A stretch of 64,000 bases of DNA from Oscheius tipulae (Eukaryota > Nematoda > Chromadorea > Rhabditida > Rhabditidae), in NCBI GenBank assembly GCA_037178975.1, contig JASJZH010000001.1, positions 7,982,501 to 8,046,500 of the forward strand, given 5' to 3'. This document shows positions 1-11,691 of the stretch, in pieces. The position numbers and the translations under genes were made by a program. Each line of letters begins with the position of its first letter. The first letter of the stretch is position 1. The notes below the pieces were generated by a model. The model searched no databases. It had not been told where the DNA came from and saw only the letters and a list, made by a program, of their open reading frames with translations.

Positions 1-271
1 TTATCCTTCGGACACATCTGGAATGTGGTCTGGGAGAGAAATATACACTGAACCGAGGAGTACATGGTCAAAAACAACAGTGAGACGCCCCGTGCGCGTG
101 CTCTGAATCACTCTAGGAACATGCTGTCTCTTCGAAGACAGACTTTCTTCAAATTTCGGTCGTACTTTATAAACTTGAATTTTGGCTGCTATCCTTAATA
201 GACTTTCAACTTCTGATGCTATGCTGGTCAACATGTTCCCAACTGGTATGTCTGTGATGATAGACACGTTT
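1..271 (-). CDS. 3' terminal exon of an unidentified gene (partial)
   Basis: An open frame of about 88 codons ends in TAA at the first base of the window. On the minus strand it begins right after a CTACAG acceptor near position 271, so it looks like the last coding exon of a gene. No convincing upstream exon was found between it and the plus-strand gene at 486, so the gene could be small or the exon spurious. The peptide has a helical first half and ends in an acidic tail; no family is recognised. Confidence 0.35.
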
Positions 272-485
272 CTGTAGCAGTATACTGTAATGAAATCTTT
301 CTTGGTCCATCCACTTCGAGAAAACCAAGTCTTTACAATTAGCTAGTGCCTTTCTTTACAAATAAACAGTTTTTGCGAAAAAGCATCCTCTCTTTAATTG
401 CTCCAGATTCGCAAGTTTGCAAAATTTTTTTTAGTTTACAAAAACAAAAAGAACTCAGAAATTGCCATCAGTTGAAACTTTTCCA

Positions 486-1190
486 ATGGCCGAAGATCGT
501 GAATCCAGCGACCACTACCAGGGATCTTCGGTAAATTGGGTCTACTTCTCCTGTCCAAAAAAACAGTTCCAGTCCGATCTTTCTTTGCCCACCTACTCAC
601 TGAGGGAGAACAGAAAAGGCGAACTGATCAGTCTGACGAGAGAGAAGGTCCATTGGCCGCTACGACCGCCGACCGGGAAGTATTCGACACTTGAGGGCAA
701 GAAGAATTGCCGTCGACGATGTCAACAGGCAGAGCTCTCGGTTTCGTCGGATGTCATTGATCCAGCTGTCCAAGAGAAATCCATCTTTTCGGCCTTTCTC
801 AGGAGTTCCGACTTGGATCGTGTACCACGGCGCAGCAGTTCCTTCCTGCACACGGATCTGACAGAGACTGTCTCGTCCCGTATCCTGATACCGAGAAAGA
901 AAGAGGAGGAGACTTACGCGATTCTGGGTCAGGAGCCCTGTGCCGCTGTTCTGGAGAAACTCAATGATCGCATGACGACGATTCTGTTCGAAGACAGAAA
1001 CAAGAAGCTACAGCTCGCCTTGTGCTACGAGCAGAAAAAGTTCATCATGCGCGTTGTGGAGATGCGCAATGAGACGACGACTTATGGCCTCGCGAGCCGA
1101 GACGATCTGCCCGAAGTCTCTTTCTTCTCACTAGCCAAACTCGTCAAGTTCTACTCCGTCCATCCGCTGGCGGCATTTATTCACTTGTAA
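486..1190 (+). CDS. SH2-like domain protein, single exon
   Basis: Intronless frame of 234 codons from the ATG at 486; upstream in-frame codons lack another ATG. The first ~140 residues are basic, serine-rich and unstructured in appearance. The last ~85 residues look like an SH2 domain: a stretch ending GLASR, then FFSLAKLVKFYSVHPL, which matches the SH2 C-terminal pattern (F-x-SL-x-x-LV-x-x-Y-x-x-HPL). The FLVR motif with the phosphotyrosine-binding arginine is not obvious; the aligned segment reads ILFEDR. It may therefore be a degenerate SH2 that no longer binds phosphotyrosine in the usual way. AATAAA follows at 1223. The gene converges with the zinc-finger gene on the other strand. The SH2 call is inference from the C-terminal pattern. 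Confidence 0.6.
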   Translation: MAEDRESSDHYQGSSVNWVYFSCPKKQFQSDLSLPTYSLRENRKGELISLTREKVHWPLRPPTGKYSTLEGKKNCRRRCQQAELSVSSDVIDPAVQEKSIFSAFLRSSDLDRVPRRSSSFLHTDLTETVSSRILIPRKKEEETYAILGQEPCAAVLEKLNDRMTTILFEDRNKKLQLALCYEQKKFIMRVVEMRNETTTYGLASRDDLPEVSFFSLAKLVKFYSVHPLAAFIHL

Positions 1191-1222
1191 ACACATTATG
1201 TCAGATCCAAATACGTCAAAAA

Positions 1223-1228
1223 AATAAA
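1223..1228 (+). terminator. Poly(A) signal of the SH2-like gene
   Basis: AATAAA lies 33 nt after the stop codon at 1190. The convergent zinc-finger gene has its own AATAAA on the minus strand around 1250-1255, overlapping the end of its stop region, so the two 3' ends nearly touch. Confidence 0.6.
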
Positions 1229-1255
1229 GATTCAGGACGATTGTCACTGTTTATT

Positions 1256-4200
1256 CTATAGGAAATTCGGCAGATGACGCGGCGCCTCCAACGGTGGAGC
1301 AGTTCTGGCAATCGGACGAGGAGCCATGTTGTGCGGATGGTCTCGCTCGTGGTCCAGACGAATATGGGCGACCAAGAGTTCCGTGTCGAGGAACTTCCTT
1401 CCACACAGCTTGCAGGTGACCTCTTCTCTTCTAGAAGTACATTGGTTGGTAAACTACTGTAAGTCTTCTGGACATAAGCTATCTCCTCCAGAGAGACCCC
1501 TTCACCTTTCTCTCATCTCAACATTCTCACATATGTCTAAAACCATGACTTTGTAAACCCTCTATATGTTGCCTCTCGCTATGTAATACAGTCCTCTATC
1601 TCTTTCTCCTCGCTAAGAGGTCTGTGTATTCTATTCCAACTAGTAAACATCTACAGTTCCTTTCCGGTTCTCCCGTCCGCCTTCAATACAGTAAGCAGGA
1701 TAAGGGAGAAACAAGCAATTACTTTGTCTCGCTCAAGGTATTACCTCAGTAAAGAGTAACAAACCTGTGGTGAGAGACAGCAGGTGTGATCATGAGACTA
1801 TCATCTATAGTATCCTGAACAGCATCTGCCAACGGATGAAGAACCTGTGCTGTCTCGTGATCCTCCGAGGCAAAGTGGATCACGCTGAGCTCCCTTGTCG
1901 GCAAGTCAACCTCACAAATGTCGCATCTAAAAAGTATAGTTGCTCTATCGAAACAAGTACTTACCGACTGCAAAAGTCTGTCTGATGAGGTGGCAGCAGT
2001 TCAACGGGAAATCGCATTTCTGGATTGAATGGATGAGCTCGAAACAGAGCCTGAGACCGGTTTCCCAGAGCCTCAACGATGCCTTTCGGATTGACATTCA
2101 GCTGCTGGTTATCCATCAGAGTCAGACCGAGGGGCATGTCCTGATCGGCCAGGCTTTGCAACTGACTGTAAGGCATAGAAGAAGTCGAATCGACACCCTC
2201 TCGTATGGCATTCGGTGGTTTCCTGGCTATCGTCACACTATATTCGGTAAGAGTTATGCGTCTGGCAGTGATATGAATAAAGTCCGGTTCATGTGGATTA
2301 ATCTGCTTGGAGAAGGCAGAAGTTTTAGCAACGGCCAACGGAGTCGAGTCAGTCTTCGAGATTTGAGCCAAGGTATTGAGCATTAAGTTCTGAAGACTCT
2401 TCTTTGCGTCTAAACATTGAACGAGTACCTGTCTGTAAGGCTCCTTCGTCTTCTGTCTGGCCACTGGATAGACAAAACTCTTGTCCATAACGGCAGGTGT
2501 TTGTAAATTGCTGACTGGAGGCGGTGCCAGAATGACCTGAGCGACTCGAGGCTGAAACCAGAAATGTCAGTGACTCAGTTGACATGTAGAATCCTTACCG
2601 CCGCTGGAAGTCTGTTCCTATGATGATGAGCCGACTGTTCATGAGCTTTTCTCGCAGCGCTTGTTCTAAAAGTTTGCAAACAAGTTCCACATTTCAATGG
2701 TCTCTCTCCAGTGTGAAGGCGAAGATGCAAAGTGAGGGCGTTCTTCGTGTAGAAATTCTGAAAAATTCCATAACCAAAACCAGGTGTTTTCTTACAGTTT
2801 CGCAAATGGTACAGGCGAATTCCGGCTCTCCTCTAGAATGAATCTTGACATGGGAGTTCAGAGAGCTCTGAAGACCAAACCTTCTCGAGCAAACCTCGCA
2901 TTCGTAGGGTCGTTCACCTAAAGTAGTCGATAAAAGAATCATATTTTCTTGCCGGTATGAGTTCGTATATGTCTCGCGAGATCCGAAGGCTTGGAAAACC
3001 TGGACCGACAAAAAGTACAGCAATGTTTTCGCTTAACAACTTCTATGTTCTGCTCGAAAGGCTCGATTGGTCCGTAAACTGCCAGTTGTGCACTAAACGA
3101 ATATCAGAACTGGTTAAATAAGTCCAACCTCTGACTGTCAGGGAATACATAAGTGTGGACGTGACTGAAATGGTGCAACGCTTCGGCCGATCCCTGAACA
3201 CTCATGTCACAGAGAGGACACTGGACCACCGTGAACGAGTGATCTCGTTCGTTTTGAGTACTGAAAGTTTTTTGAATAGAAAGATGAAGGAGTACTTGGA
3301 AAAGTGTTGGGTCAGATGGGCTACAGACTCGAACTCATGACAGCACATTGGGCATCTGAGAGCACGATCGCTGACCGTCTCTGTGTTTCCTGTATACAGA
3401 CATTTTTTTTGGTTAAAATAAGACGACTCACCGATGGTTATCCAGCTGTTACTTTCCGTCTCTCTGGCCTCGATGTCAGCCGACTGTGCTCTAGTTCTAA
3501 AGCCTTCCAGCTGCTCGTTCCGATCTGCACAGTACTCTGACTGCGTCGAAGCTATTCCAGCTCCCTGAATCAGTCTACTTTACTTGTCCAGACAATTTCA
3601 TACTCGATTTGGTAGTAGAGTCAAGCTGCTGGGAAGCGCCTGCCTTTTCTGATGGACAGCACGAACATGAGCGCCGTACTGCGCTCGTCCGTTCAAAATC
3701 ATCGGACAGTATTCGCAGTAGACTGGCTCTCGAATATGGATCTCCTTATGCATTGCAAGCAGATCTGAAATATGGTTTAAGGGGATAATTCGACACTTTC
3801 TTACCAGCTGTACGAAAAGACTTGTGACAGGTCCAGCAAAGGTGAGGCTTCAGTCCCAAATGCAACGAACGATGCTCCTTGAAGGCACGGAAAGAATAGA
3901 AAGACATCGGGCATTGCTTACAGAAGTAGGATCTGAAGTGCTTTCAATAGGTGCGTTGACAGTTTTGGACAAGTATTTTAGCTGTTAGGGTACTCACTTT
4001 GACGGAGTCGAGCTGGTCTTGATTGTGGCAGGATTGACCAGAATGTCCTGATTGTAGACGACAGTTTGATTTGGAACGGATCGGAAGCAGCGATGTCGAT
4101 CAAGCCGATGGATACTGTGGAATCTCTGAACAAAATACCGTATTTTTTCGAATATAAACACCCCCATACGTAAGAAATACGCAATTCGAATTTTTCAGGG

Positions 4201-6573
4201 TCAAGACGACTTTTTCTGACTTTCTGATGTTCTGTAAAGTTGTAGATTTATTAATTTTTACGGTACTTCTAAGAGAGAACAACAACTCATACCTGACAGC
4301 AATCTGGACACTGATATCCGTTCTGATGAGTCAAGAGATGCCTTCTAAGGTTGTTTTTCGAGGATAACTATAACGTTCTTTTATGAAAAAAACGTAATCT
4401 AACTCACGTGCTTCATACAAATCGGGCACTTGGGATCCGTCAAGACCGGGTCATCAATTTCCTTTCGAGCATGAACATCGAGGTGGATCTTCAGCGAGGA
4501 TCGCAGTTTGAATCTGTGTTGTGATTAGTACCATTACGGCAATGATCGAGACTGTGCACCAACTCAAGGCTTAGAATTGGTGCGTAGTATCGAGGATTTC
4601 ACTTCACCAACCTCTTCTCGCATTTGAAGCATTTGTGGGGAAACATAGCCTCCTTCGAAATAGGAGTTTTTCCCTGATCAGGTGGCGCTAACACTTGTTC
4701 TGCGGCCAGCATATCCATAGTTAATTTAGCTGAACAAGTAGCCGAGAATTGATGGGAACTAACCAACACCGTGGACGAGCTGAAGATGTTTGTTCAGGGA
4801 TCCGATTGTCTTGTATTGACAGGAACAAAGATGGCATTCAGTCATTGGCTTCTTCGAGTTCAAGGGATGGACATCTTTCACGTGGCGGTCGCAGTTACTT
4901 TTCTGAACAATATATATCGTAGGACTGTTTTTGCTGTCTACTTTCATTGTAAACTTGCTACAAAATCGGCTTTAGAACACACTCTCTTTCTACTCACAAT
5001 TCTACTGGTACCGTAAGAACTGCTGACTCTTACGGTACCAATACCATAAGAACTTTTTCTCTTACGGTAAAACGACTGTAGAACCATTTCTTCCTTACGG
5101 TACTGGTACCATAAGAACTTTTCTCTTCAATCTCTACCAATACAATTGATCTAACGATTTGATAAAGACTGACCCACCTTGCTGAATGACAGGCCACACA
5201 CCGTACAAGTATATTTTGGTTTTTCGGGGCCATGTACAACCTTCCTATGAGAGCGGAGACCGGACTGATGGGCGAACTCTTTCTCGCAGGCAAAACACTT
5301 CCAGATAGTTGTCTCTAGAAGACCAAGCTGCGAATGAAATCTAATGGACTGACTTTCATGAATTGCCTTGTGCCGTTTGAGCTCAGTTGGTCGGACGAAA
5401 GATTTCTCACAACGGTCGCACTTGTACCGTCCCGGTGCTTTGTCTTTAGTCTTTTCTCCATCTTGTGGCTTTCTCTTTCGTTCAAGTCTCCTGAAGACGA
5501 GGCTTCTGATACTTGTGGATTCTTACTGATGTGCCGCATGAGTCTTTCGGTGCGCCTCGACCTTGGATTGTTCCATCAGAAGGTCACACTTGTTGCAGTA
5601 TCCGAGCTCGGTTGAACTGATGGCTCGCTTCGACTGGACACCGTGCTCGACGCGCTGGTGACGGTGATATAAAGACTGAATTCGGTACATGAGAGACCTG
5701 TTCTGACTTACACAAAACTCGAACTCCATTCCACAAGAAGTACAGAGGAGGTTGTCACTCTTTGCGTGACTCTTCAAATGAGCGATGTAGGCAGAGAATC
5801 GTTGGAACGTCTTCTTCTGATTCTTGTTCTCACAGAGTTGGCAAGAGGTGCCCGCGACGAATTCTTCCTATAAATAGAATATTTGGGGAAAGGATCAGTT
5901 AGTGGTGAGCTGAAACCACAACCACATACCGGAATCTGCTTTCTTCAGTTTTGTGATGTTTCACGGACGTAACCAAAAGCCTTAACCCCTTGCAGAACAT
6001 GCCGAAACTATTCTTTCGATCCCAAAAGATGGCAGTGAAAGAATACCTACCTGACAGGTATGTGCCACTATACTATGCACCCACAAATTGTCCATCACGT
6101 TGAACCGAGAGCCACATTTTTGGCAACTGAACGAATAGCTTTTCTGATTTACGAGAGCTCACCTAAGTTTCTTGAACATGAGACAGCTATGTTTCTTGGG
6201 CTTGGACGGTTGCGCTATATCGATAATTTTGTCGCAATCGATGCATCTGGCTCGGGTTATTTCTTCCTATACTATTCTTTTCCAAAAAGGAAATAATGGA
6301 CTCACATAGACGACCATATTTTCACTGGGTTCACAGTAGTAACTGTTCTCCTCCACAGGCTCTTGTTCTCTGTCATACTCTATCTCGTCCTCTTGATGTT
6401 GCCATTGAATGGGGTCCGGAACTGAAGAGGAACAGTCTAAAGATTTGAAATAGTGAAAAAGGAAGGAATGATTTACGTTCAGAAGGTTCATCGACTGGGA
6501 TCAACTGTAAGTCGAAGAGACCGCTTGTTTCGGAGTAGTCGACCATTCTGATTTTACATCCTGCAGATTGCAT
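1256..6573 (-). CDS. Large multi-C2H2 zinc-finger protein
   Basis: About 18 exons join in frame on the minus strand, from an ATG at 6571-6573 (or the next ATG, just after an AAAATCAG acceptor) to TAG at 1256-1258. The protein opens with an acidic stretch and a C-x2-C...H-x-C-like motif (6160-6270). It continues with roughly 17 C2H2 fingers, for example at 6060-6140, 5762-5870, 5180-5300 (two), 4759-4900, 3800-3930 (two), 2796-2918, 2600-2750, 1770-1930 and 1320-1430. Several fingers are split by introns. Only one linker is the classic TGERP type, between fingers joined at 2918/2954. A finger-poor hydrophilic exon of ~170 codons (1977-2535) precedes the last two fingers. It is probably a nuclear DNA-binding regulator; the orthologue is not recognised. 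The intron at 2919-2953 starts with GC. Confidence 0.8.
4125..4262. repeat. Dispersed repeat in a zinc-finger intron
   Basis: The segment around 4165-4225 (CGTAAGAAATACGCAA, then GGTCAAGACGA and TTTTTCTGACTTT) recurs almost unchanged at 59300-59365. It then runs into GATGTTCTGTAAAGTTGTAG, one arm of the hairpin repeat seen at 22940 and 44660. It lies in an intron of the zinc-finger gene. Probably a decayed non-autonomous DNA element. Confidence 0.55.
4985..5120. repeat. Local palindromic repeat, TTCTTACGGTACC-type units
   Basis: Within an intron of the zinc-finger gene, the words CTTACGGTACC and GGTACCATAAGAAC or GGTACCGTAAGAAC occur several times in both orientations over ~130 bp, able to form nested hairpins. 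No coding exon is present in the stretch. Confidence 0.65.
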
Positions 6574-6819
6574 TTATTATAGCGTTTTTCGAGTACAAGA
6601 AAAAATGTTCGAACATTTTCCAGTTTTGTAAACTTGTAGAGCAGAGCAAATAGTACAACTTTTCAGAACATGACCAGACGCTAAACTGTCATCATCCGAA
6701 ATGAACCGAATAAGCCTAGGGTTCTGAGTAACACAGGACTGTGACCACAAAATGCTCAAAATTAAATAGATGTAAATAAACATTTATGGGAATGTACAGA
6801 AAAAGAGAGAGATTCTCAT

Positions 6820-7439
6820 TCAGAAAGCGTTTTTCAAATTGGATAGACCAGGAAGATCGGGCAGTTTGATGTCTTTGAGCTGTTGTGGAATGTTCATATT
6901 TTTCACGGCCGACACGGCCCGGGCGGGAGCAGCCGAAATTCCAGCTTCCTGCTTCTGGAGCTTGTCCTGCTCCTGGATTCTCAATAAAATTTCGCTCATA
7001 TTCGTCTCCAATACCATTCCTCCCATGACTATCTCACTCAAAATGTGATGAACCTGAATCTTTTCCATCAGATTTCTGATAACTGTTCGCTTACCTTATC
7101 GACGTGGAAAATCAGATCCAGTTCACAAACATTTTCAAAGTTTCTGTCAAGAGTTTCGACGAAAACCTGGATGAGATCTAGAATCCCCAGCTCAGATTCA
7201 CTACTGTCCACACAGAAAATGAAGTAGAGAGTGGCGTAGTGTCGATAGATCAGACGATAGTCGTTCCCATCTATTAATGTCCCACCTTCCAAGAAGTTAC
7301 AGACGTTGTCGTCCCTTTTAGAGACTAGTTGAAAGGTTTCTCTGATGATCTGTTGTTGAACCTCTTCAGTATAGTGCTGGTAAAACTTCAATAACCGCGG
7401 TTTCCCGTGGTTATTGATGACCAGAATGGCCTTTATCAT
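6820..7439 (-). CDS. AP3S1: AP-3 complex subunit sigma
   Basis: Two exons (7439-7095 and 7053-6820, 41-bp intron) give 192 residues, the family's usual length. The protein starts MIKAILVINNHGKPRL and contains KFYQHY, RETFQLVSKRD, YRHYATLYFIFCVDSSESELGILDLIQVFVETLD and the VMGGMVLETN block, which match AP-3 sigma closely. It ends with the sigma-3-specific APARAVSAVKNMNIPQ segment, which separates it from AP-1 and AP-2 sigma. It is the small subunit of the AP-3 adaptor, which sorts cargo from endosomes to lysosome-related organelles. A CATCTTCAG acceptor lies 2 nt before the ATG. The start codon is fixed by the conserved N-terminus. Confidence 0.97.
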
Positions 7440-7939
7440 GTCTGAAGATGCTCTGTTAAGTGTTTTCCAAAAAAAAGGAAATAAGTGTGACACAGATTTA
7501 CAGAAGATGTAGATAAGGAAAGCCTCAGACAAGAAATCCGATAAAGAAGATTTTTGAAGTTACCGCGCTCCAATCAGAGCCATGGCTCTCGCCACGATTT
7601 CACAGCACGACCGACCTTTAGATATCCCCGAAGAAATTTTGGGCCGGCGTACTCTTTTTACAGTTTTTCTATATTATTTTGTCCGTTTTCTTGTGTTTTT
7701 CTCGTTCTGTTTGAAAGGAAATAAGTCTCTGACTGAGCTGCAGCTGTTTAGAGCTACGTTATTCACGACTTTAGTCTCGAAATTTGTCTTTTAAACCTGT
7801 AGGAAGCTCCAGCTTACTTTATTTTATTTTTGCGGTGGTTTTCTTCTGAATATGCTTCATTTTCGTTAATTCTTCATCTTTGTCTCGTTTCCTTTCTCAA
7901 AAACATGTGTAATTTTTAGGTAACCACCTTGGGGGTAAA

Positions 7940-8620
7940 ATGACGAGGCTTCACTACACGCGAAACCCGGAGAATGCCACGAAGTCGTGCAAGGCTCGTG
8001 GATCTGACCTCCGTGTCCATTTCAAGAACACTCACGAGGCCGCTATGGCCCTCCGTAACATGCCCCTCCGTCGTGCTCAGCGCTTCCTCGAGAATGTCAA
8101 GGCCAAGAAGGAAATCGTCCCCTTCATCCGCTTCAAGGGAGGTGTTGGCCGCAAGGCCCAGTGCAAAAACTGGGGACTGACCCAGGGACGTTGGCCCGAG
8201 AAATCCGCCGAATTCCTTCTCGATCTGCTCAAGTGAGTTTTGTTTTCTTGCAATTTTATTTTTTCCATTTGCAGGAACGCCGAGAGCAATGCTGAATACA
8301 AGGGACTCGACGTCGACCATCTCGTTATCGATCATATCAATGTCCAGAGGGCCGCCAAGATGCGCAGAAGAACCTACCGCGCTCACGGAAGAATCAACCG
8401 TGAGTTTGCTTTATTTTCACCGACTTGTCGACAGCAGCCGAGCTATTTGTAACGAACTAATCGTCATCTTTCAGCGTACATGTCCTCTCCTTGCCACATT
8501 GAGGTTATCTTGACCGAAAAGGAAGACGTCGTTTCTAAGCCTGTTGATGAGGTCCCGAAGGCACCCAAGAAGGAGTCTAAGAAGAAGCAGAAGCGCCAGT
8601 TGGCCAGAGGAGAGTACTAA
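7940..8620 (+). CDS. RPL17: 60S ribosomal protein L17 (uL22)
   Basis: Three exons (7940-8232, 8275-8399, 8475-8620) encode 187 residues. The N-terminus reads [22 protein letters not shown], followed by the conserved hairpin residues, the [11 protein letters not shown] block and the eukaryotic lysine-rich tail ending in GEY. It is a component of the large ribosomal subunit lining the peptide exit tunnel. Introns are 42 and 75 bp with GTGAGT donors. A TTTTTAG acceptor lies ~20 nt before the ATG and AATAAA at 8635. Divergent from AP3S, with ~500 bp between the two start codons. Confidence 0.98.
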
Positions 8621-8634
8621 ACAACATTTTGTTA

Positions 8635-8640
8635 AATAAA
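8635..8640 (+). terminator. Poly(A) signal of RPL17
   Basis: AATAAA begins 14 nt after the RPL17 stop codon; the next open gene starts at about 8737, so the spacing is tight. Confidence 0.6.
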
Positions 8641-8736
8641 TTTGTTGGTTGTTTTCTAACAATGCTTTTCTTTACCTGGCTTTCCAATCCATCCAACAAG
8701 AACACTGGTTTCGCGTAGATGGAATAGACTTTTTAT

Positions 8737-9544
8737 ATGATCCGAAGGGCTTGTTCTACAGCAGCATCGTTGATCAGTACGGAACATTTGTCACGAGCAG
8801 AGAAGTCGCTAGCTCGGGAGTTGTCCTTAGCGAGGCAGTATTACGATGAGGTTCTTTTTGCACATTCCTCCTTCGTAATCAAACGTTTCAGGGAACTAAA
8901 GGCTCGCTTAGAAAACTCTTGACAGTGGCGCGTAAAACTGAGGGCCAAAACGAGGTGACTTCGAGAATATGTGCTTATGGAGCATTTCTTTCTCTCAAGC
9001 TGGTTCGAACCTGTTTCTTGCGTGAATAGTTCGTTATTCAGCAAAACGTGGAAGAATCCGCACGCTGTCTCTCCAAAGTAACCCATTCCCCTCCGATTAT
9101 CAAGCGTAGTCTTCAAGTTCTCGTCTACGTTGAGCAGGCAAAATTGGACGAGGCTATTGACGAAATCGAGGCTGTGCTAAACGAGGAGGAACTGTTCTTT
9201 AATTCAATAAATTCGTGCATATCAGATGAGGCGGTTTGTCTTTATCGCTATTCAAGACACTTACCTAGTTTTTAGCTCGACAAGTTGCACGGAGCCATTC
9301 AATCACGACAGGATACACAAAATCTGGTCAGTTTTTGTTTCACTGACCAGCCCTCTGCGACGTCGCTCTGGATAAAGTTAGATGTATCTACAACCTGTTG
9401 TAGGACTCTGCGAGTGACTGGTTTTGGCACCCCACGATGCAATTTTGCGAAAAGTTTTCCGAGAAACCAACGAAAGGGGAAAAGTGATGAAATGGACAAA
9501 GACAGTGAAAACGATTTTTGGGAGCCAATCTGGCATACTGTAAC
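8737..9544 (+). CDS. Uncharacterised helical protein, 186 residues
   Basis: Five exons (8737-8850, 8892-8954, 9042-9233, 9276-9326, 9404-9544) all join in phase 0 across GT-AG introns of 41-87 bp, which argues that the gene is real although no family is recognised. The N-terminus is basic and short of acidic residues (MIRRACSTAASLIS), which could be a mitochondrial presequence. The middle is amphipathic and helical (KLDEAIDEIEAVLNEEELF) and could form a coiled coil. The C-terminus is basic with DWFWHPTMQF. It follows RPL17 on the same strand with only ~100 bp from the RPL17 poly(A) signal, compatible with co-transcription. Function unknown. Confidence 0.6.
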
Positions 9545-9832
9545 GCCACTTTGCTTACCCGAATTTATGGCATCTTGTGCACCTTTTTTCTCTAGATTTT
9601 CCCAGATTTCCCCATTTTTCTCGTGAAAGAACAAAGTACACTTGCTCTTTGCAAACGTCAAAAACCCCAAAAAGGCACGATAACACCGAGAGAATTGACA
9701 AATAATGGAAATTTCGCCGTTACGTACGCATTTTCATGCAAACGCAATAGGCTTTAGACAGACTAAGACGACAGCTATTATTCTATTAAGAAAATCGATT
9801 AGTAGACATTTGTGTTCGATTACGGGGCTTCT

Positions 9833-11600
9833 TCAGTTCCTGGCCAACAGTTTGCGAAGTCGAGCGAGAAGACGGGCGACGACCGAGGGCGGAGATGGAT
9901 GGATGATTCCGGGCAGCTCCTTGACCATAGCCTCCAGCTGTTCGAACGAGGGACGGTCCTCCGGATCGAAGAGAAGGCACTTGTTGAAGACCTCTTGCAC
10001 TTCAGGCTGAACGTCGCCTTGGATCTTGAGCGTGGCCCTGTTTTCTTTCTTCATCTTCACGAGTTCCTTGATGCTTTGGACCTCTTCAAAGGGCTCCCCG
10101 CCGGCCGAATAGATCTCGTAGATCATCACACCGAAGCTGTAAACATCGGATTTAGAGGTGTAGACACCTCTTTTCAGAGCCTCCGGAGCCATCCATCTCA
10201 CAGGCTTCCTGTTCATGCTCTTCTCACGAAACTCCGTCCCAAGCAGCGAGAGACCGAAGTCGGAGATTTTGACTTCATTCCTGTTTCCCAGTAGGCAGTT
10301 CCTGGCCGCCTAAAAGTTTCTGATCCAGCAGAGTGAAAGACTTACGATATCTCGATGAATGATCTTCTTGGACTCGAGATAGGCCATGCCCTTGGCTCCG
10401 CCGTAGACGAAGTTAAGCTTCTCGATCATGGTCGGCGGATTCTCCTTGTTCTCGACGCGCTTCGAGAGCGAGTCGCCCTCGGCCAGCTCCATGACGATCA
10501 TAATGGGCTCTTTGGCAGTGCACACTCCATACAGCCGAATGACGTTTGGGTGGTTCAGCTCCAGCATCAGATTCGCCTCCTTGAGAAACTTGATGCGCTC
10601 GTCTCCATTAAGACAGCCCTCATGGAGCGTCTTGATTGCCACGGGCATCTTGGGCAGAAAGGGTGACGTCTGGAGCGTTCCTTGCCATACCTCGCCGAAT
10701 GCCCCTTCTCCTAGCTTCTGTCCTTTGACCACCTGCTCGTTGTTCAGCTGCCAGTCCTTCTTCAGACACGGTCTGACGAGAAGATAACCGTCGGCGCTGA
10801 TCGGCTCCCTGTTTCGGTAGTGATGCTGGACGAGGTCATCGACTGTCTTGAAGGCAAAGTTGTAGACCCAGTAGAGATGCTTCTTATTGGTCCTCTTGAT
10901 CAGGAAGTTGTGTAGCTCGCCGTCGTGGACGACGCTCATCACGAAGTGCATCTGGCCGCCGACTTCTATTTTCCTCACTGAAAGATCTCGAGATTTTGTA
11001 TCGGATTCGGCCTGTTGGTTCGTCATCGTAAACCCTTATACGGTTGATTCAATATGAACCCATTTGTTATTTTCATGGCACGACCCGTTTAGCACGCAAG
11101 CATTGAATACTCTGTCAAGTTTAGGATAATGGGCTAACATATTTTAGGTTGAACGAGAGACAAATGGGTTACGCTAGTGACATCTTCTTATTGAACAGAT
11201 AATATCAGAGACATTTACCATTTCGAGAGAAGTAGTAAAACCTACCAAGGAACTCTCCCTCGCGACAGAGCAGCTTGTTAGCCTCGCCTCGAGTCATGAA
11301 TCCGTGGTAGTAGGGCTCATCGTCGATGGGCCGATTGACGCGTCCGACCTCGTCACAGCTGATCTGCTTCAGTTGACGACGTTGCGGGACAGTCGCGACT
11401 CCATTTTTCTTCTCCTCAACCGATTTTGTGTCGCTAGAGACGGTAGCCGAGACGTTTTTCGGGTAGCGAGTCTCGAGCTCCGTGTCGTGTTGCTTCTTCT
11501 TCCGGTTGGCCTCCTCCGCTATCTCCACTTCCAGCCCATCCGCCTTCTCTGACGATCCGCCCATTGCTGCCGAGAACCGAGAGCTAGTAGCCGCCATCAT
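9833..11600 (-). CDS. Cytoplasmic SH2-tyrosine kinase, Fer/SPE-8-like
   Basis: Three exons (11600-11246, 10977-10346, 10309-9833) encode 487 residues. An N-terminal charged region of ~95 residues precedes an SH2 domain beginning PYYHGFMTRGEANKLL; its FLVR arginine is rebuilt across the first intron (EFLVRK). The kinase domain follows with GEGAFGEV, VAIKT, HRDIAARN, SDFGLS, and RWMAPEAL, so all catalytic residues are present. There is no SH3 and no F-BAR. The SH2-then-kinase layout with a short tail is that of the Fer-related family that is strongly expanded in nematodes and often germline- or sperm-associated; that role is an inference here. The first intron is 268 bp, the second 36 bp. Confidence 0.92.
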
Positions 11601-11691
11601 AGTAGGCTCCCAGCACAGACTGGTTTTCTTGTTGTTGCAATTCAGTTTTTTACATGCAATCTCGAATTTTTACTAATTGGCAAGTTTTCAG

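Noticed and set aside
7916-8386. Minus-strand frame of 156 codons over RPL17
   Set aside because: Pure antisense shadow of a highly conserved ribosomal protein gene.
9299-9670. Minus-strand frame of 123 codons opposite the 8737-9544 gene
   Set aside because: It is antisense to five exons that join in phase; it has no splice support of its own and looks like a shadow frame.
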